This document shows, in pieces, positions 8,719 to 17,125 of a DNA stretch of 64,000 nucleotides. How positions within the stretch are numbered: the stretch's first letter is position 1; every line of letters starts with the position of its first letter. The translations under genes and the position numbers were made by a program. Under the pieces are notes generated by a model. That model was not told where the DNA came from and did no database searches. It saw only the letters and a program-made list of their open reading frames with translations. The stretch spans positions 44,807 through 108,806 of the forward strand of contig DIWM01000017.1 in NCBI GenBank assembly GCA_002428485.1, in the 5' to 3' direction. This stretch comes from Deltaproteobacteria bacterium UBA6106 (GTDB lineage Bacteria > Desulfobacterota > Syntrophorhabdia > Syntrophorhabdales > Syntrophorhabdaceae).

Positions 8719-8747
8719 GTTATTATGAAAGATGCATTCAATCCAAA

Positions 8748-8845
8748 TTCGGGGTCAGGTTTTTTCTTATCTGTTTTTTGCTTATTTTCCTGCTACAAGA
8801 AATCATCCCCCCAACATTAAATCGGCGGAGAGCTGAGGGCGAGGG
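8748..8845. repeat. Dispersed repeat family A, copy 3, overlapping the RhuM-like 3' end
   Basis: TTCGGGGTCAGGTTTTTTCT, TTTGCTTATTTTCCTGCTAC, a C-run, then GGAGAGCTGAGGGCGAGGG. The last 30 bases lie inside the RhuM-like reading frame and encode its final residues. Confidence 0.7.
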
Positions 8846-9407
8846 ACTGGAGGGCCTGCGCATAGTCGGTTACCACCTTAAGGAGGCCCTCTGCCTCCTG
8901 ACCGGCCAGGCGCCGTTCTCCAACAATCCTCCCCAGAAGGTCAACTGCCTGCTGCAGTTCCCTGAGCTTCTTATTTTCTTCCTGCAGCCGTTTTTCGTTG
9001 ATTGAATAACCTTTGAGTATATGATCCTTGAGTACATTCGTCGCCCAGATACGGAATTGGGTACCACGTTTAGAGTTCACCCTGTAACCGACAGAGATGA
9101 TCATGTCAAGATTATAGAAATCCATTAAACGGATCTTTCCATCAGCGGCAACCTGTGCATTTTTTGCACAGGTTGAATCAGGAGACAATTCGCTGGTCTT
9201 GTAAATGTTTCTAATGTGCTTAACAATCACAGAACGATCCCTTTCAAAAAGCGCAGCTATCTGATGGGCGTCTAACCAGATCGTTTCTTTCTCCAGCCGA
9301 ACATCCAATCTGGTTTTCCCATCTTCGGTCTGGTAAAGGACTATCTCGCCGGCCTTGTTGTCGGCCGGCAAGGTAGATCGTTTCTTTCTCTTTATATGTT
9401 CTCTCAT
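8817..9407 (-). pseudogene. RhuM-family protein, C-terminally truncated
   Basis: This 196-residue protein matches the N-terminal part of RhuM/virulence-type proteins: a KETIWLDAHQIAALFERDRS strand-helix region, HIRNIYKTSEL, FYNLDMIISVGYRVNS and FRIWATNVLKDHILKGY. Relatives are usually around 330 residues; this one stops soon after LLKVVTDYAQAL, where the full-length family continues. Its last residues are encoded by a family A repeat, so repeat insertion or recombination probably removed the 3' half. The remaining N-terminal DNA-binding-like domain could still be made. RhuM function is unknown. Confidence 0.75.
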
Positions 9408-9561
9408 GGATCTTGTCCGCTTAAAAGCATCCCCTTGAGCTTATTGTATCAAAACAAAAAAGGAGGTGCAAGCTTAGCCTTCGTCGATCAGCTTTCAGGA
9501 TGCTGGATGCCAGGGAGAACCGCTTTAACCTTTCACGTTTCACCTTTCACTGAATCAATAT

Positions 9562-9595
9562 CAGGGACGTTGGTAACTTTGGTAACTTGCCGGAA
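9562..9595. repeat. Dispersed repeat family C, copy 2
   Basis: CAGGGACGTTGGTAACTTTG then GTAACTTGCCGG; nearly identical to 7071-7103. The surrounding 9408-9609 gap has pyrimidine-rich repeat sequence (CTTTCACGTTTCACCTTTCAC) and no gene. Confidence 0.6.
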
Positions 9596-9609
9596 CGAGG
9601 AAAAATGGA

Positions 9610-10131
9610 CTAGTCTTCGCCCCTCAGAAATCCTATTCGTCTCTTTTTCTTCGGTTCCGGCTGGATCATCAATTGGCGTATTGCTTCGAAGACGACCCTG
9701 AATTTTGCATCGTACTTCTTTTCCAACTCATCAAGCCGTCCGGCAAGATCTTTGTGTGAGGCTATCATTTCGCGAAGCTTCACGAACGTCCTCATGATCT
9801 GGATATTTACCTCAACGGCCCTATCGCTGTTTAATACGGTAGAGAGCATGGCAACGCCTTGCTCTGTGAAAGCATAAGGCAGATACTTTCGGTGCCGGCC
9901 CCGTCCTCTCTTTAAGGTCGCAAAATGCGACCTTAAAGATCCAGCTTCCTCACCGGATAGTTGAAACATAAAATCCTGAGGAAACCTTTTTTCGTTTCTT
10001 CGGACCTGTTCATTCAGCCTTTTAGTGGGCACACCATAAAGCTCTGCCAGATCCTCATCCAGCATGACCTTGTGACCGCGAATGAAATAGATCTTTCTTT
10101 CGATCACTTCGACAGGAATAAGCGCTTCCAT
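9610..10131 (-). CDS. ORF6N-domain (KilA-N-related) DNA-binding protein
   Basis: This 173-residue protein starts at MEALIP. An ORF6N domain fills residues 1-95: [46 protein letters not shown] and the typical [16 protein letters not shown] helical tail ([20 protein letters not shown]) and a basic C-terminus follow. ORF6N proteins occur in prophages and mobile elements and are thought to bind DNA. I chose the start at 10131 because a G-rich ribosome site precedes it; an earlier start at 10158 adds nine residues. It sits alone just outside attL and may be a relic of an older element. Confidence 0.8.
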   Translation of the reverse strand: MEALIPVEVIERKIYFIRGHKVMLDEDLAELYGVPTKRLNEQVRRNEKRFPQDFMFQLSGEEAGSLRSHFATLKRGRGRHRKYLPYAFTEQGVAMLSTVLNSDRAVEVNIQIMRTFVKLREMIASHKDLAGRLDELEKKYDAKFRVVFEAIRQLMIQPEPKKKRRIGFLRGED

Positions 10132-10224
10132 GTTGCCCCCCCCATTTTGATATCGCAAGACGCGATCTCAAATCATATAGATTGCTTTTCTTCCCAATTA
10201 CGCATCCCCCGTTCTTGGATGAAG

Positions 10225-10290
10225 CCATTCTATCCCTGTGAAATCAAAAATACAAATAATTTTTTCAGCCGACAGCTGTCGGCCGTCAGC
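10225..10290. repeat. Dispersed repeat family B, copy 2
   Basis: CATTCTATCCCTGTGAAATC, AAAAATACAAAT, TTTTTTCAGC, then CGACAGCTGTCGG, a variant of the AGCTATCAGC units in copy 1 (6797-6869). Confidence 0.65.
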
Positions 10291-10470
10291 GATTGTTGGA
10301 ACTGTTTTACCAAACTTTACTGACAAGAGGGGCAGGGGGAGGGAGGAAGATCGTGGACGCGGGTATGTGCACAAGCAATCGCATAGGATATTGTCGATGG
10401 CCATAATCCGGTTGCGATCGGCACGAGAAGGCAAAACTTACAAGATGGAGGGATCTATCGCTTAATGACG

Positions 10471-10532
10471 GTTAAGGTAATGCGAGAGAGGGGAGTTGAA
10501 CCCCTACGGTTTTACCCGCTGGATCCTAAGTC
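10471..10532. other. attL: duplicated 3' part of tRNA-Leu
   Basis: Matches 39073-39134 at 60 of 62 positions (differences at 10480 and 10512). The segment 10481-10532 equals the T arm, variable region, anticodon region and acceptor 3' strand of the intact tRNA-Leu, then diverges after CCTAAGTC. This is the distal junction expected from integration into a tRNA 3' end. It cannot be a functional tRNA because the 5' half is absent. Confidence 0.9.
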
Positions 10533-10758
10533 AATTTCACTATCTTCTATAAAAGCCATACTATCAAGGGTTTACAGTACTATCAATGATTCCCATCTTT
10601 GGATTATGTTGGATTCTGCGAGGTATTTCTGGGGTCATTAGTTACAAAATAGTTACAATTTAGAATCGCGTCCGTAGATGGTTGTTGATTGAAAAACTCC
10701 GCTATTTCCGACATCCCAAAATCCATGTGCACCTATACCCAACCAAAAATATCCACGC

Positions 10759-10840
10759 AAAAAGAATTCTTTTCCCGACACCCCCCCTACCACCCAAAAT
10801 CACAAAGGAACCCCCCTACGCGCGCTTTACCCCAACCTTG
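10759..10840. repeat. C-rich island repeat, copy 1
   Basis: AAAAGAATTCTTTTCCC (itself containing the palindrome AAAAGAATTCTTTT), a CCCCCCC run, CCCAAAATC and CGCGCTTTACCCCAACC. A closely similar copy is at 11563-11641. The flanking 10533-11021 stretch has no convincing gene. Confidence 0.75.
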
Positions 10841-11021
10841 TATGTATTTAATTCCTCATAGACCGTTGACCGCTCGATATTCTACCTAAAATCTGCAGTT
10901 GGAAAGATTGTTTTTTCTGCAACGTTCGCAAGTAATCAGATACCGCCGGTGTGAAAATTACCATGAACGTTCAATTGCCTTCCCGAGGGACTGGGTCTGA
11001 CTGATTACCGAGTTGACGGTA

Positions 11022-11309
11022 TCACCTTCTCTTTTGCACGCCGTATTTCGGTCTCCGCATCATCTCCGGCAAGCAATTTCCGCAGATCCATCCGTTTTCA
11101 GACTCTTCGGCCCCGGCTAAAGGCTTGATCCGGTTGCAATACGTGCATCTTATTTCGATCGCGCCATGTGCCATAAGTTGTGCTTTCAGTGTCGGAGGCG
11201 CTGCTTTGAGTATCAGCGTTCTTTCCTGGGATCTACCGTCCGACAGTTCTATATCATCCAATTCATAATCGCCATCAAGAATCTCGGCTGTGTTTTTTCC
11301 CTTTTTCAT
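11022..11309 (-). CDS. Small zinc-ribbon protein
   Basis: This 95-residue protein starts at MKKGKN, chosen because AAGGAAGTGATGTC precedes that ATG; an upstream in-frame ATG at 11381 has no such site. The C-terminal half carries CTYC and CGNC pairs (IRCTYCNRIKPL, GWICGNCLPEM), a treble-clef or zinc-ribbon pattern. The N-terminal half is acidic (DGDYELDDIELSDG). It is the leftmost island gene. Such small ribbons occur in mobile elements as DNA-binding or regulatory proteins; specific function unknown. Confidence 0.6.
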   Translation of the reverse strand: MKKGKNTAEILDGDYELDDIELSDGRSQERTLILKAAPPTLKAQLMAHGAIEIRCTYCNRIKPLAGAEESENGWICGNCLPEMMRRPKYGVQKRR

Positions 11310-11562
11310 GACATCACTTCCTTTTTCCAAATAATTATTTCCAATGCGATACTTCCTCTGTCTTATTTCAACATTTTGCAATTAGTATGCCAGATATTTT
11401 GAGACCAACATCGAGCGTGGAATGGCCACCCGCTTCATCAAATAGATGGCGAGGTGTTTCCCTGAGGGTACAATATTGTCGAAAGAAGCTGGGTGGCATC
11501 GACATTATTGTCGAGTGCAAAAACTCCAGTTTGACGGTTCTACTTCACATTTACTTCACAGT

Positions 11563-11641
11563 GAAAAGAATTCTTTTCCCAACACCCCCCCCTACTACCC
11601 AAAATCGAAAAGGTACCCCCCACACGCGCCTTACCCCAACC
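11563..11641. repeat. C-rich island repeat, copy 2
   Basis: AAAAGAATTCTTTTCCC, CCCCCCCC, CCCAAAATCGAAAAGG and ACGCGCCTTACCCCAACC. It aligns with copy 1 over nearly its whole length with scattered substitutions. Confidence 0.75.
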
Positions 11642-11920
11642 GTGAATATGAAAATATCGTTTTATAGAAATAACATCCCTTTCCTCGGGAATTGTCTTTG
11701 CCGCTATTTCTTTAATCTTGCTGATCATACCTACAACTAAATTGTTTCAATTAAATATATTACCGAGAATTACCAGATGAAAAAGAGGGTAATACGATGG
11801 TCACCGATGCGACGTGCTGCTTCGCCACGTCGAGTGCACCTCTTATTAGGCAAATTAGTCACATTGGTTTACTACGTCTCCAACTGTCCACCGGAAGGCT
11901 GTTCCGTGGTGAATGCAAAT

Positions 11921-12058
11921 ATATGATCCCTGAGAAGTAAGTGCCTTTTAAACAGTTCATCAAAATATGTACTTTCCAATGCATTATAATTACTACATTA
12001 ATTTTTTGTGCAGTCTGCAACTACTTCAAAAAATCGAGTTACTTCTCAGGGATCATAT
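11921..12058. mobile_element. 138-base MITE-like element with perfect 20-base inverted ends
   Basis: The left end (11921-11940) reads ATATGATCCCTGAGAAGTAA and the right end (12039-12058) is its exact reverse complement. The interior is AT-rich and non-coding. Symmetry stops right outside these 20 bases. No clear target duplication is visible. It ends 38 bases from the stop codon of the subtilase gene, so as RNA it could also act as a long stem at that 3' end. Confidence 0.65.
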
Positions 12059-12096
12059 GTAAAAAACGTCCCCAAAGTCCTAGCGGTTGAACACCT

Positions 12097-14571
12097 TTAT
12101 CTCACCACTACCTCTATGGGTATCGCCACTCCCACCTGAACAGCCACGGGTGTATAGATGTCCACGGTCTCGACTGGTGTTGTAATGGAAACAATGAGAG
12201 AATAGCGACAGTGTCTATTCCATTTCCCAAGGTACGGCCGTTCACGCCACCATCCAACGGCAGGATAAATGCCGATGAGATTTGAGGTTGCCAAGTCTGC
12301 CGCACTTCCCTGCCAGATGTCAGAATGGATCGAGCCTACATTTCGGGCATTGCCTATCACCCAGTGATCCCCGGAGCCCTCAGTGCCAGGATGTTCTCCG
12401 TCATCACGTGCCAGCCTATTGATGCGGGCCACAAAATCATTTTCCTCTTCTCCGGGACCGTTGACTGAGAATCGAAGTGCGTGTGATGGATAACGGTAAC
12501 GGTCTTGCCAGCCTATTTCTCCCGGTCCTGGTTCGATAAAATAAGAGAGAGTCACTCGCATTTCCACCTTGCTTGCGCCTAAATCTCTTAGCACATCGAG
12601 AGGCCACGGTAACCTGTAGAGGTGCATATCTCGGGTAATTGGCCGCCCGTCCTTCTTGTCATAAGGCTGCAACTCAGCCTGTGACACAAGGGTCAACGAA
12701 TTGGCTGCACAATAGAGAGCGCGATCCAGGTTGGGAACGCCATACCCGCAAATCCGTAGCAATTTTGCGTAGTCGCCCTTACTTGCGGAGTCGGGAAGAA
12801 ACCGTTCTTTCATAGCATCGGTCCATTGGGCGGCATGCACCAGCAAACCCCGTATAGTTTCAGGCCAGGCATCCTGATAGCGTCCCTGGACTTGGGCCGC
12901 CATCCACGACGCCTGTGCAGCAGCAGCGCTTGTAGCCTCGAAGGGTAAGAATTGTGCTGTTTGAGGATCATAACAGGTAGAAAGCAGCCTAAGGTCCTCG
13001 GTGGCGAATATGGAACCATTCGGTCCCCGAGCAACATTACCGCCTTCCAGCAGGATCTCAGGCTTTATTGGCCATATTCGCGGAGACCATGTGTTGGATG
13101 TGGTGCTGAAGGGAGACAATCCTCCGCTCGGGGCGATTGGTTCGTAATCTCTCAACGTCGGATGAGTAATTCGGACTTTTTCCGTGTAAGCACCCACAGT
13201 GAGGACATTCCATGCTTGACCTGGGTCGTGGACCTCGTTTGTCAGGTTAGACTCCGGATATGCCCTGAAGTTGTCGGAGCCTTCCACATTGCCCGCACTC
13301 ACGATGAAAAGCTGTTGCCCTTGATCTTCCCCATATCCAGAGGTCACACGATCGATCTCTCCCGACCACGAAGAGGGACGCCCTTTGTCACTGTCGTCTG
13401 TCGATGTGACTGCCATGCATAGAATATGTTTCCGACCCGGCGCCTGAATCCGCACCCTACTGATCCCCTGAGAGGTGTAGTATCCCCATAGCTTACGGGG
13501 GTTCTCATCTGGCGGCGGCGGTAATATCTTGACCGATTCAAGACGGTGTACAATTTGCAGCGGAGCACCGGAGTTGAGGGCTTCCAGGAGGTCGCCGTAA
13601 AGGGCCGTGCCTGCCATTAGTGTCCCGTGGCCATCGTGGTCGTGTGTTCCCCATTCAATATCTACAGTATGAAGGTCCGCATCCTCTAGGGACGGTCTAA
13701 GTAGCAGGTGGCCGCTGTTGACTCCGGAGTCAAGGATTGTAACGGCAATATTACTGTTCCGATCGATGGTGACCCGGGCAAGCAACTCCCTCACCTTCTC
13801 GAGTTGATTCCGGTTTTCAAGCTCGATGAAGAATGATGCTACTTCCTTTGCTAGTCGGAATTCGGCGATATCGTCCGACGCATCTATGAGATATTCAAGC
13901 TGTGCCCTGTTCGCGAGGATAACTTCAACTGCCCGCTCGGGAAACTTGATAAGACCCTCACCGAGAGAGAATTGGCGCTCTCTTAGGAGAGCATGAAACC
14001 GCTCAATGACCTCGTCATGGTCGCTGCTTAGCCAGACTTCAACCCAGATCGGCTCGTCACCGGGAATGGATGGCCTCTCGTCAGCTCGCCAGAAAGACTC
14101 AAGCACGGATAGTCGAATATCGGAGATGCTTTCTACAAGTGCCTTGTTTTTGAACTGGTTATTTCGATTGACTTCCTCTGTGTATTCCTTGACTTTTTTA
14201 AGAAAGTAGCCCCGTTTCTGGTGTGGCACATAGACCGTTGCCATCGTTTTCTCGGCTTCGTTCGGTCCTTCTTTGCGTATGTTGAGGAGACGAATTGGAG
14301 GCGAAGATCGATTCTCGAGACTCTTGATGGCCAATTCAAAGCCCGGCTCGCTTACAAAATCAATGTAGGCCCCATGCCGCTCCACATGAACAACCGCCTG
14401 TCGCTGGTCGCAATCGTGCCATGCGATTTCAATCTGTCGGCGTAGGTATTCGCTATGGGTGGCCCTATCTCTGTACGGGATAGGAGGCGGTGAACCACGT
14501 CTGGGGCTTGCGAATTGTTGTGTACGATTAGGGCCGGCGAGAAAGATGTGTCGGTAACGCTCGCCGGGCAT
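12097..14571 (-). CDS. Subtilisin-like (S8) serine protease with large N- and C-terminal regions
   Basis: This 824-residue protein has an intact S8 catalytic set: Asp281 (TILDSG), His315 (DHDGHGT), oxyanion Asn428 (VSAGN) and Ser548 (FEATSAAAAQAS, a variant of the usual GTSMAAP). There is no signal peptide, so it is probably cytoplasmic. The first 270 residues and the last 200 have no recognised domain; the C-terminus looks beta-rich. It begins 3 bases after the AAA+ ATPase stop, so the two are almost certainly co-translated. AAA ATPase plus cytosolic subtilase pairs recur in accessory and predicted defence loci, where the ATPase may gate or activate the protease. Target unknown. Confidence 0.88.
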   Translation of the reverse strand: MPGERYRHIFLAGPNRTQQFASPRRGSPPPIPYRDRATHSEYLRRQIEIAWHDCDQRQAVVHVERHGAYIDFVSEPGFELAIKSLENRSSPPIRLLNIRKEGPNEAEKTMATVYVPHQKRGYFLKKVKEYTEEVNRNNQFKNKALVESISDIRLSVLESFWRADERPSIPGDEPIWVEVWLSSDHDEVIERFHALLRERQFSLGEGLIKFPERAVEVILANRAQLEYLIDASDDIAEFRLAKEVASFFIELENRNQLEKVRELLARVTIDRNSNIAVTILDSGVNSGHLLLRPSLEDADLHTVDIEWGTHDHDGHGTLMAGTALYGDLLEALNSGAPLQIVHRLESVKILPPPPDENPRKLWGYYTSQGISRVRIQAPGRKHILCMAVTSTDDSDKGRPSSWSGEIDRVTSGYGEDQGQQLFIVSAGNVEGSDNFRAYPESNLTNEVHDPGQAWNVLTVGAYTEKVRITHPTLRDYEPIAPSGGLSPFSTTSNTWSPRIWPIKPEILLEGGNVARGPNGSIFATEDLRLLSTCYDPQTAQFLPFEATSAAAAQASWMAAQVQGRYQDAWPETIRGLLVHAAQWTDAMKERFLPDSASKGDYAKLLRICGYGVPNLDRALYCAANSLTLVSQAELQPYDKKDGRPITRDMHLYRLPWPLDVLRDLGASKVEMRVTLSYFIEPGPGEIGWQDRYRYPSHALRFSVNGPGEEENDFVARINRLARDDGEHPGTEGSGDHWVIGNARNVGSIHSDIWQGSAADLATSNLIGIYPAVGWWRERPYLGKWNRHCRYSLIVSITTPVETVDIYTPVAVQVGVAIPIEVVVR

Positions 14572-14574
14572 TCT

Positions 14575-15549
14575 CTAATGCTCCGACAGTGTTTGATGGG
14601 GGGCGAGGCGTTCTTTTAGCATCTGCGCCAACAAGGATGCGTCGACTGTCTGCAGGTCCGAGAGAATAGCTTGTTTTATAGCATCGCGGCAGGCCAAATC
14701 GATTTCCGAATGACTCAGCCCCGCGGCTTCCTTGATCACCTTTTTCCACTCTATTTGTTGAGACAGAAAAGAACCCGCGATGTTTTCCATGAGCCGTATC
14801 TTATCAGAGTCATCGGGAAGGCTATAATAGAGCACATCGTCGAAACGGCGATACAGCGCCTTGTCCAGAAGTCTTGGGCTGTTGGTTGTGGCAATGATCA
14901 AACTGTCGGAGGTGTCCGTCTCGATGAACTGTAGAAAGGAGTTGAGGACCCGTCTCATCTCACCCACATCGTTATCCAGGGAGCGCTCACCTCCGATAGC
15001 GTCAAATTCCTCAAAAAGATACACACCTTGGGCTCGCTGGATGAGGTCGAATATCTGCCGAAGTTTGGCAGCCGTTTCCCCCATGAACTTGGTGACGAGT
15101 TTATCGACCTGAATGGTATAAAGGGGCGTGCGTAATTCGTGAGCCAGGACACGGGCAGTCATCGTCTTGCCGGTACCTGGTGGCCCAATTAGGAGGATCT
15201 TTCGACGGTTTGAAAGGCCATGTGTCTTAAGCCTGTACTGTTGACGGTATTCGTGAACGATCCGTTGAATGCGTTTTCTAAGGCTTTCCGCCAAGACCAG
15301 AGACGCTATCGGCGTCTGAGGGGTTTCCGAGAGCACCAGTCCGTGAAGTTCTTGAGGAAACTTGAGAAGGACGCCACGCCCGCGCTCGGCTTTTGCCTTA
15401 TCGACTATGTCTCTGATCTCGTGGGCGAGAGCACCGTGTCCCTGGTTCGCCTCATGTGCCGCCAGTTGAAGGGCGGTGGTTGTAAACCGCTCCACATCAT
15501 CACTGAAGTGGGATTTTATGAGTGACTTTATTTGCTCAGCTGTGGCCAT
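14575..15549 (-). CDS. AAA+ ATPase partner of the subtilase
   Basis: This 324-residue classic AAA protein has Walker A GPPGTGKT at 122-129, Walker B-like VYLFEEFDA at about 176-184 (an extra Glu beside the usual Asp-Glu), sensor-1 ATTNSP near 218, and a C-terminal helical lid with SHSEIDLACRDA. The 120-residue N-terminal region is helical and may bind substrate. Relatives include FtsH/SpoVK-type unfoldases. It lies 3 bases upstream of the subtilase gene and 94 bases downstream of the J-domain gene. I infer it feeds or switches on the protease in an ATP-dependent way. Confidence 0.87.
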   Translation of the reverse strand: MATAEQIKSLIKSHFSDDVERFTTTALQLAAHEANQGHGALAHEIRDIVDKAKAERGRGVLLKFPQELHGLVLSETPQTPIASLVLAESLRKRIQRIVHEYRQQYRLKTHGLSNRRKILLIGPPGTGKTMTARVLAHELRTPLYTIQVDKLVTKFMGETAAKLRQIFDLIQRAQGVYLFEEFDAIGGERSLDNDVGEMRRVLNSFLQFIETDTSDSLIIATTNSPRLLDKALYRRFDDVLYYSLPDDSDKIRLMENIAGSFLSQQIEWKKVIKEAAGLSHSEIDLACRDAIKQAILSDLQTVDASLLAQMLKERLAPHQTLSEH

Positions 15550-15643
15550 GGCTTATATTGAGAATCATAACACAAGACATATGAAAGTTCGACGATTTAA
15601 TACGATATTAAGTTCAACTGGGTAGGGCATGGAGTAGCTTAAA

Positions 15644-16813
15644 TCAATATCTACTGAATTCTTCGTGAGATATTCTAGAGGTTCTTACATTTCCCCCCGG
15701 CACTTGGTGTAGTGTTACCTCAAAAATGCTATATTGAGTATTAATTTGGTCATAGCGTAATTGTTCTATAGTATGAAAATCCAACATTTTACTAAACTCA
15801 GAGCAAGATAGGTAACGATTAAATATTTTTCTTTTTTGATCCCAATCTTCTCCTGCAACAAATATTAAACGGTAACTACCATCGTCAATCCCTTTCAGCG
15901 TGAAGCTTGTACCAGCCCTGATATAGAAATATGCGACACATATTTCTGTTGGTATATCAATTAGTTTTGCGGCAGCATCAGTTGCAAGCCCATTCTTTAT
16001 TGTTAGTCTTCCATAACCATCTAGCTTCTTACTTCTAATGATTGTTCCATTTGGCAACCTTTTGTTGGGAAATATGTTAGTATCGATTTGCGTGGAAGGG
16101 ATTGTGTTATATGGTGATACGGACTTTGGGATAATTTTATTCGGCACAGAAACTTGATAGGGTTGTTTTTTATTAGTTTGATCCGAACGAATTATAAGAT
16201 AAAAAGATAAAATGACAACAAATATTGCTAAGCTTACCAATACATTGGTTATGATTCTACGTTTTTTCTGTTTTTTAAGATGTTGTTGAATTATTTGATT
16301 TCTCAGATTTTCTTTATGTTTATCAGACTCTTTACCTTCTAAGAGAGTTTTCCCACATACCGTGCATTTTCCGTTTGATCCGATAACACCAATACATTCA
16401 CCGTCACCACATAAAATTCTCTCTTCATGATCAGTCTCTTTGTTTTCATAATATTCGTCAAAAATGTTAAAACCGCATTTCCCACATTTTATGATGACTT
16501 CATTCTTGTATTTGTTAACGCGGTTTCTTGTGCCACAATTGGGACACCTTATAATCATGTACTCGTCATATACTGTTGTTTCTGCCCAGGTATTTTGACT
16601 TTCATTCTTTTCAAACTTTATGTGCAAGCGAATATAATCGTATGCTGCATTAAGTTCTTTCATTTTTTCTGATGCTTTTTCTTGTAGACGGGGGTTTTGA
16701 GCGCACCGATCTGGATGCCAAATCAAGACTAGATCTCTATAGGCCTGCTTGATTTCACTTGGAGAAGCAGTTTGTTTAATTTCTAAGATTTCAAAGGCGC
16801 GTTGTAGATCCAT
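15644..16813 (-). CDS. Membrane J-domain protein with zinc ribbons
   Basis: This 389-residue protein has an N-terminal J domain (residues about 5-68) with an intact HPD at 33-35, so it should stimulate an Hsp70 ATPase. Two Cys-pair modules follow: CPNCGTRNRV with CGKCG near 95-120, and CGDGEC with CTVCGK near 135-160. One transmembrane segment lies near 186-208 (ITNVLVSLAIFVVILSFYLI), then a C-terminal domain of about 180 residues I do not recognise. The topology puts the J domain in the cytoplasm and the C-terminus outside. It lies between the E2-like gene and the AAA/subtilase pair, all in one direction; its partner Hsp70 is not in the window. Confidence 0.82.
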   Translation of the reverse strand: MDLQRAFEILEIKQTASPSEIKQAYRDLVLIWHPDRCAQNPRLQEKASEKMKELNAAYDYIRLHIKFEKNESQNTWAETTVYDEYMIIRCPNCGTRNRVNKYKNEVIIKCGKCGFNIFDEYYENKETDHEERILCGDGECIGVIGSNGKCTVCGKTLLEGKESDKHKENLRNQIIQQHLKKQKKRRIITNVLVSLAIFVVILSFYLIIRSDQTNKKQPYQVSVPNKIIPKSVSPYNTIPSTQIDTNIFPNKRLPNGTIIRSKKLDGYGRLTIKNGLATDAAAKLIDIPTEICVAYFYIRAGTSFTLKGIDDGSYRLIFVAGEDWDQKRKIFNRYLSCSEFSKMLDFHTIEQLRYDQINTQYSIFEVTLHQVPGGNVRTSRISHEEFSRY

Positions 16814-17125
16814 AAACTTTTCATTTCTCGTGTGGTTTCTTTATTTTTGGTATTTATCCTCTTGGTAAATCCTTCCAATACTTTAGAATTAACCAAGAGT
16901 TGAATTTTCCTTTTGTTTTCAGCAAGCAATAATCAGATTTAGCGTAAGAGGTACAGCACATAAAGTTTACTATTTGTCATAATTCTTCCCCTTATTTTCA
17001 ACAATCCGGCTATTGAAATGTATACTTATCCCAGTTGCCATTAATTCTTACTCTAACGTCAGAACTAGGCATACTCATTTAATTTTAATTTACCGTATGA
17101 ATATCTGCCAACGCTGCAGGGAGTT
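16814..17125. other. Intergenic gap between E2-like and J-domain genes
   Basis: 312 AT-rich bases with no supported gene. It probably carries a promoter for the J-domain/AAA/subtilase set, but I see no strong promoter match. Confidence 0.4.

Larger units (their letters stand above)
11310..12096. other. Gene-poor island end region
   Basis: Contains the second C-rich repeat (11563-11641) and the 138-base inverted-repeat element (11921-12058). Frames at 11387-11740 run through repeat sequence and carry no recognisable protein. Nothing else supported. Confidence 0.55.

Noticed and set aside
10481..10532. A second tRNA-Leu gene
   Set aside because: Only the 3' half matches; the sequence diverges in the anticodon region, so it is an attachment-site copy.
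11387..11740. IS21-like transposase remnant
   Set aside because: A few phrases recall transposon ends, but no transposase motif or ends could be supported.
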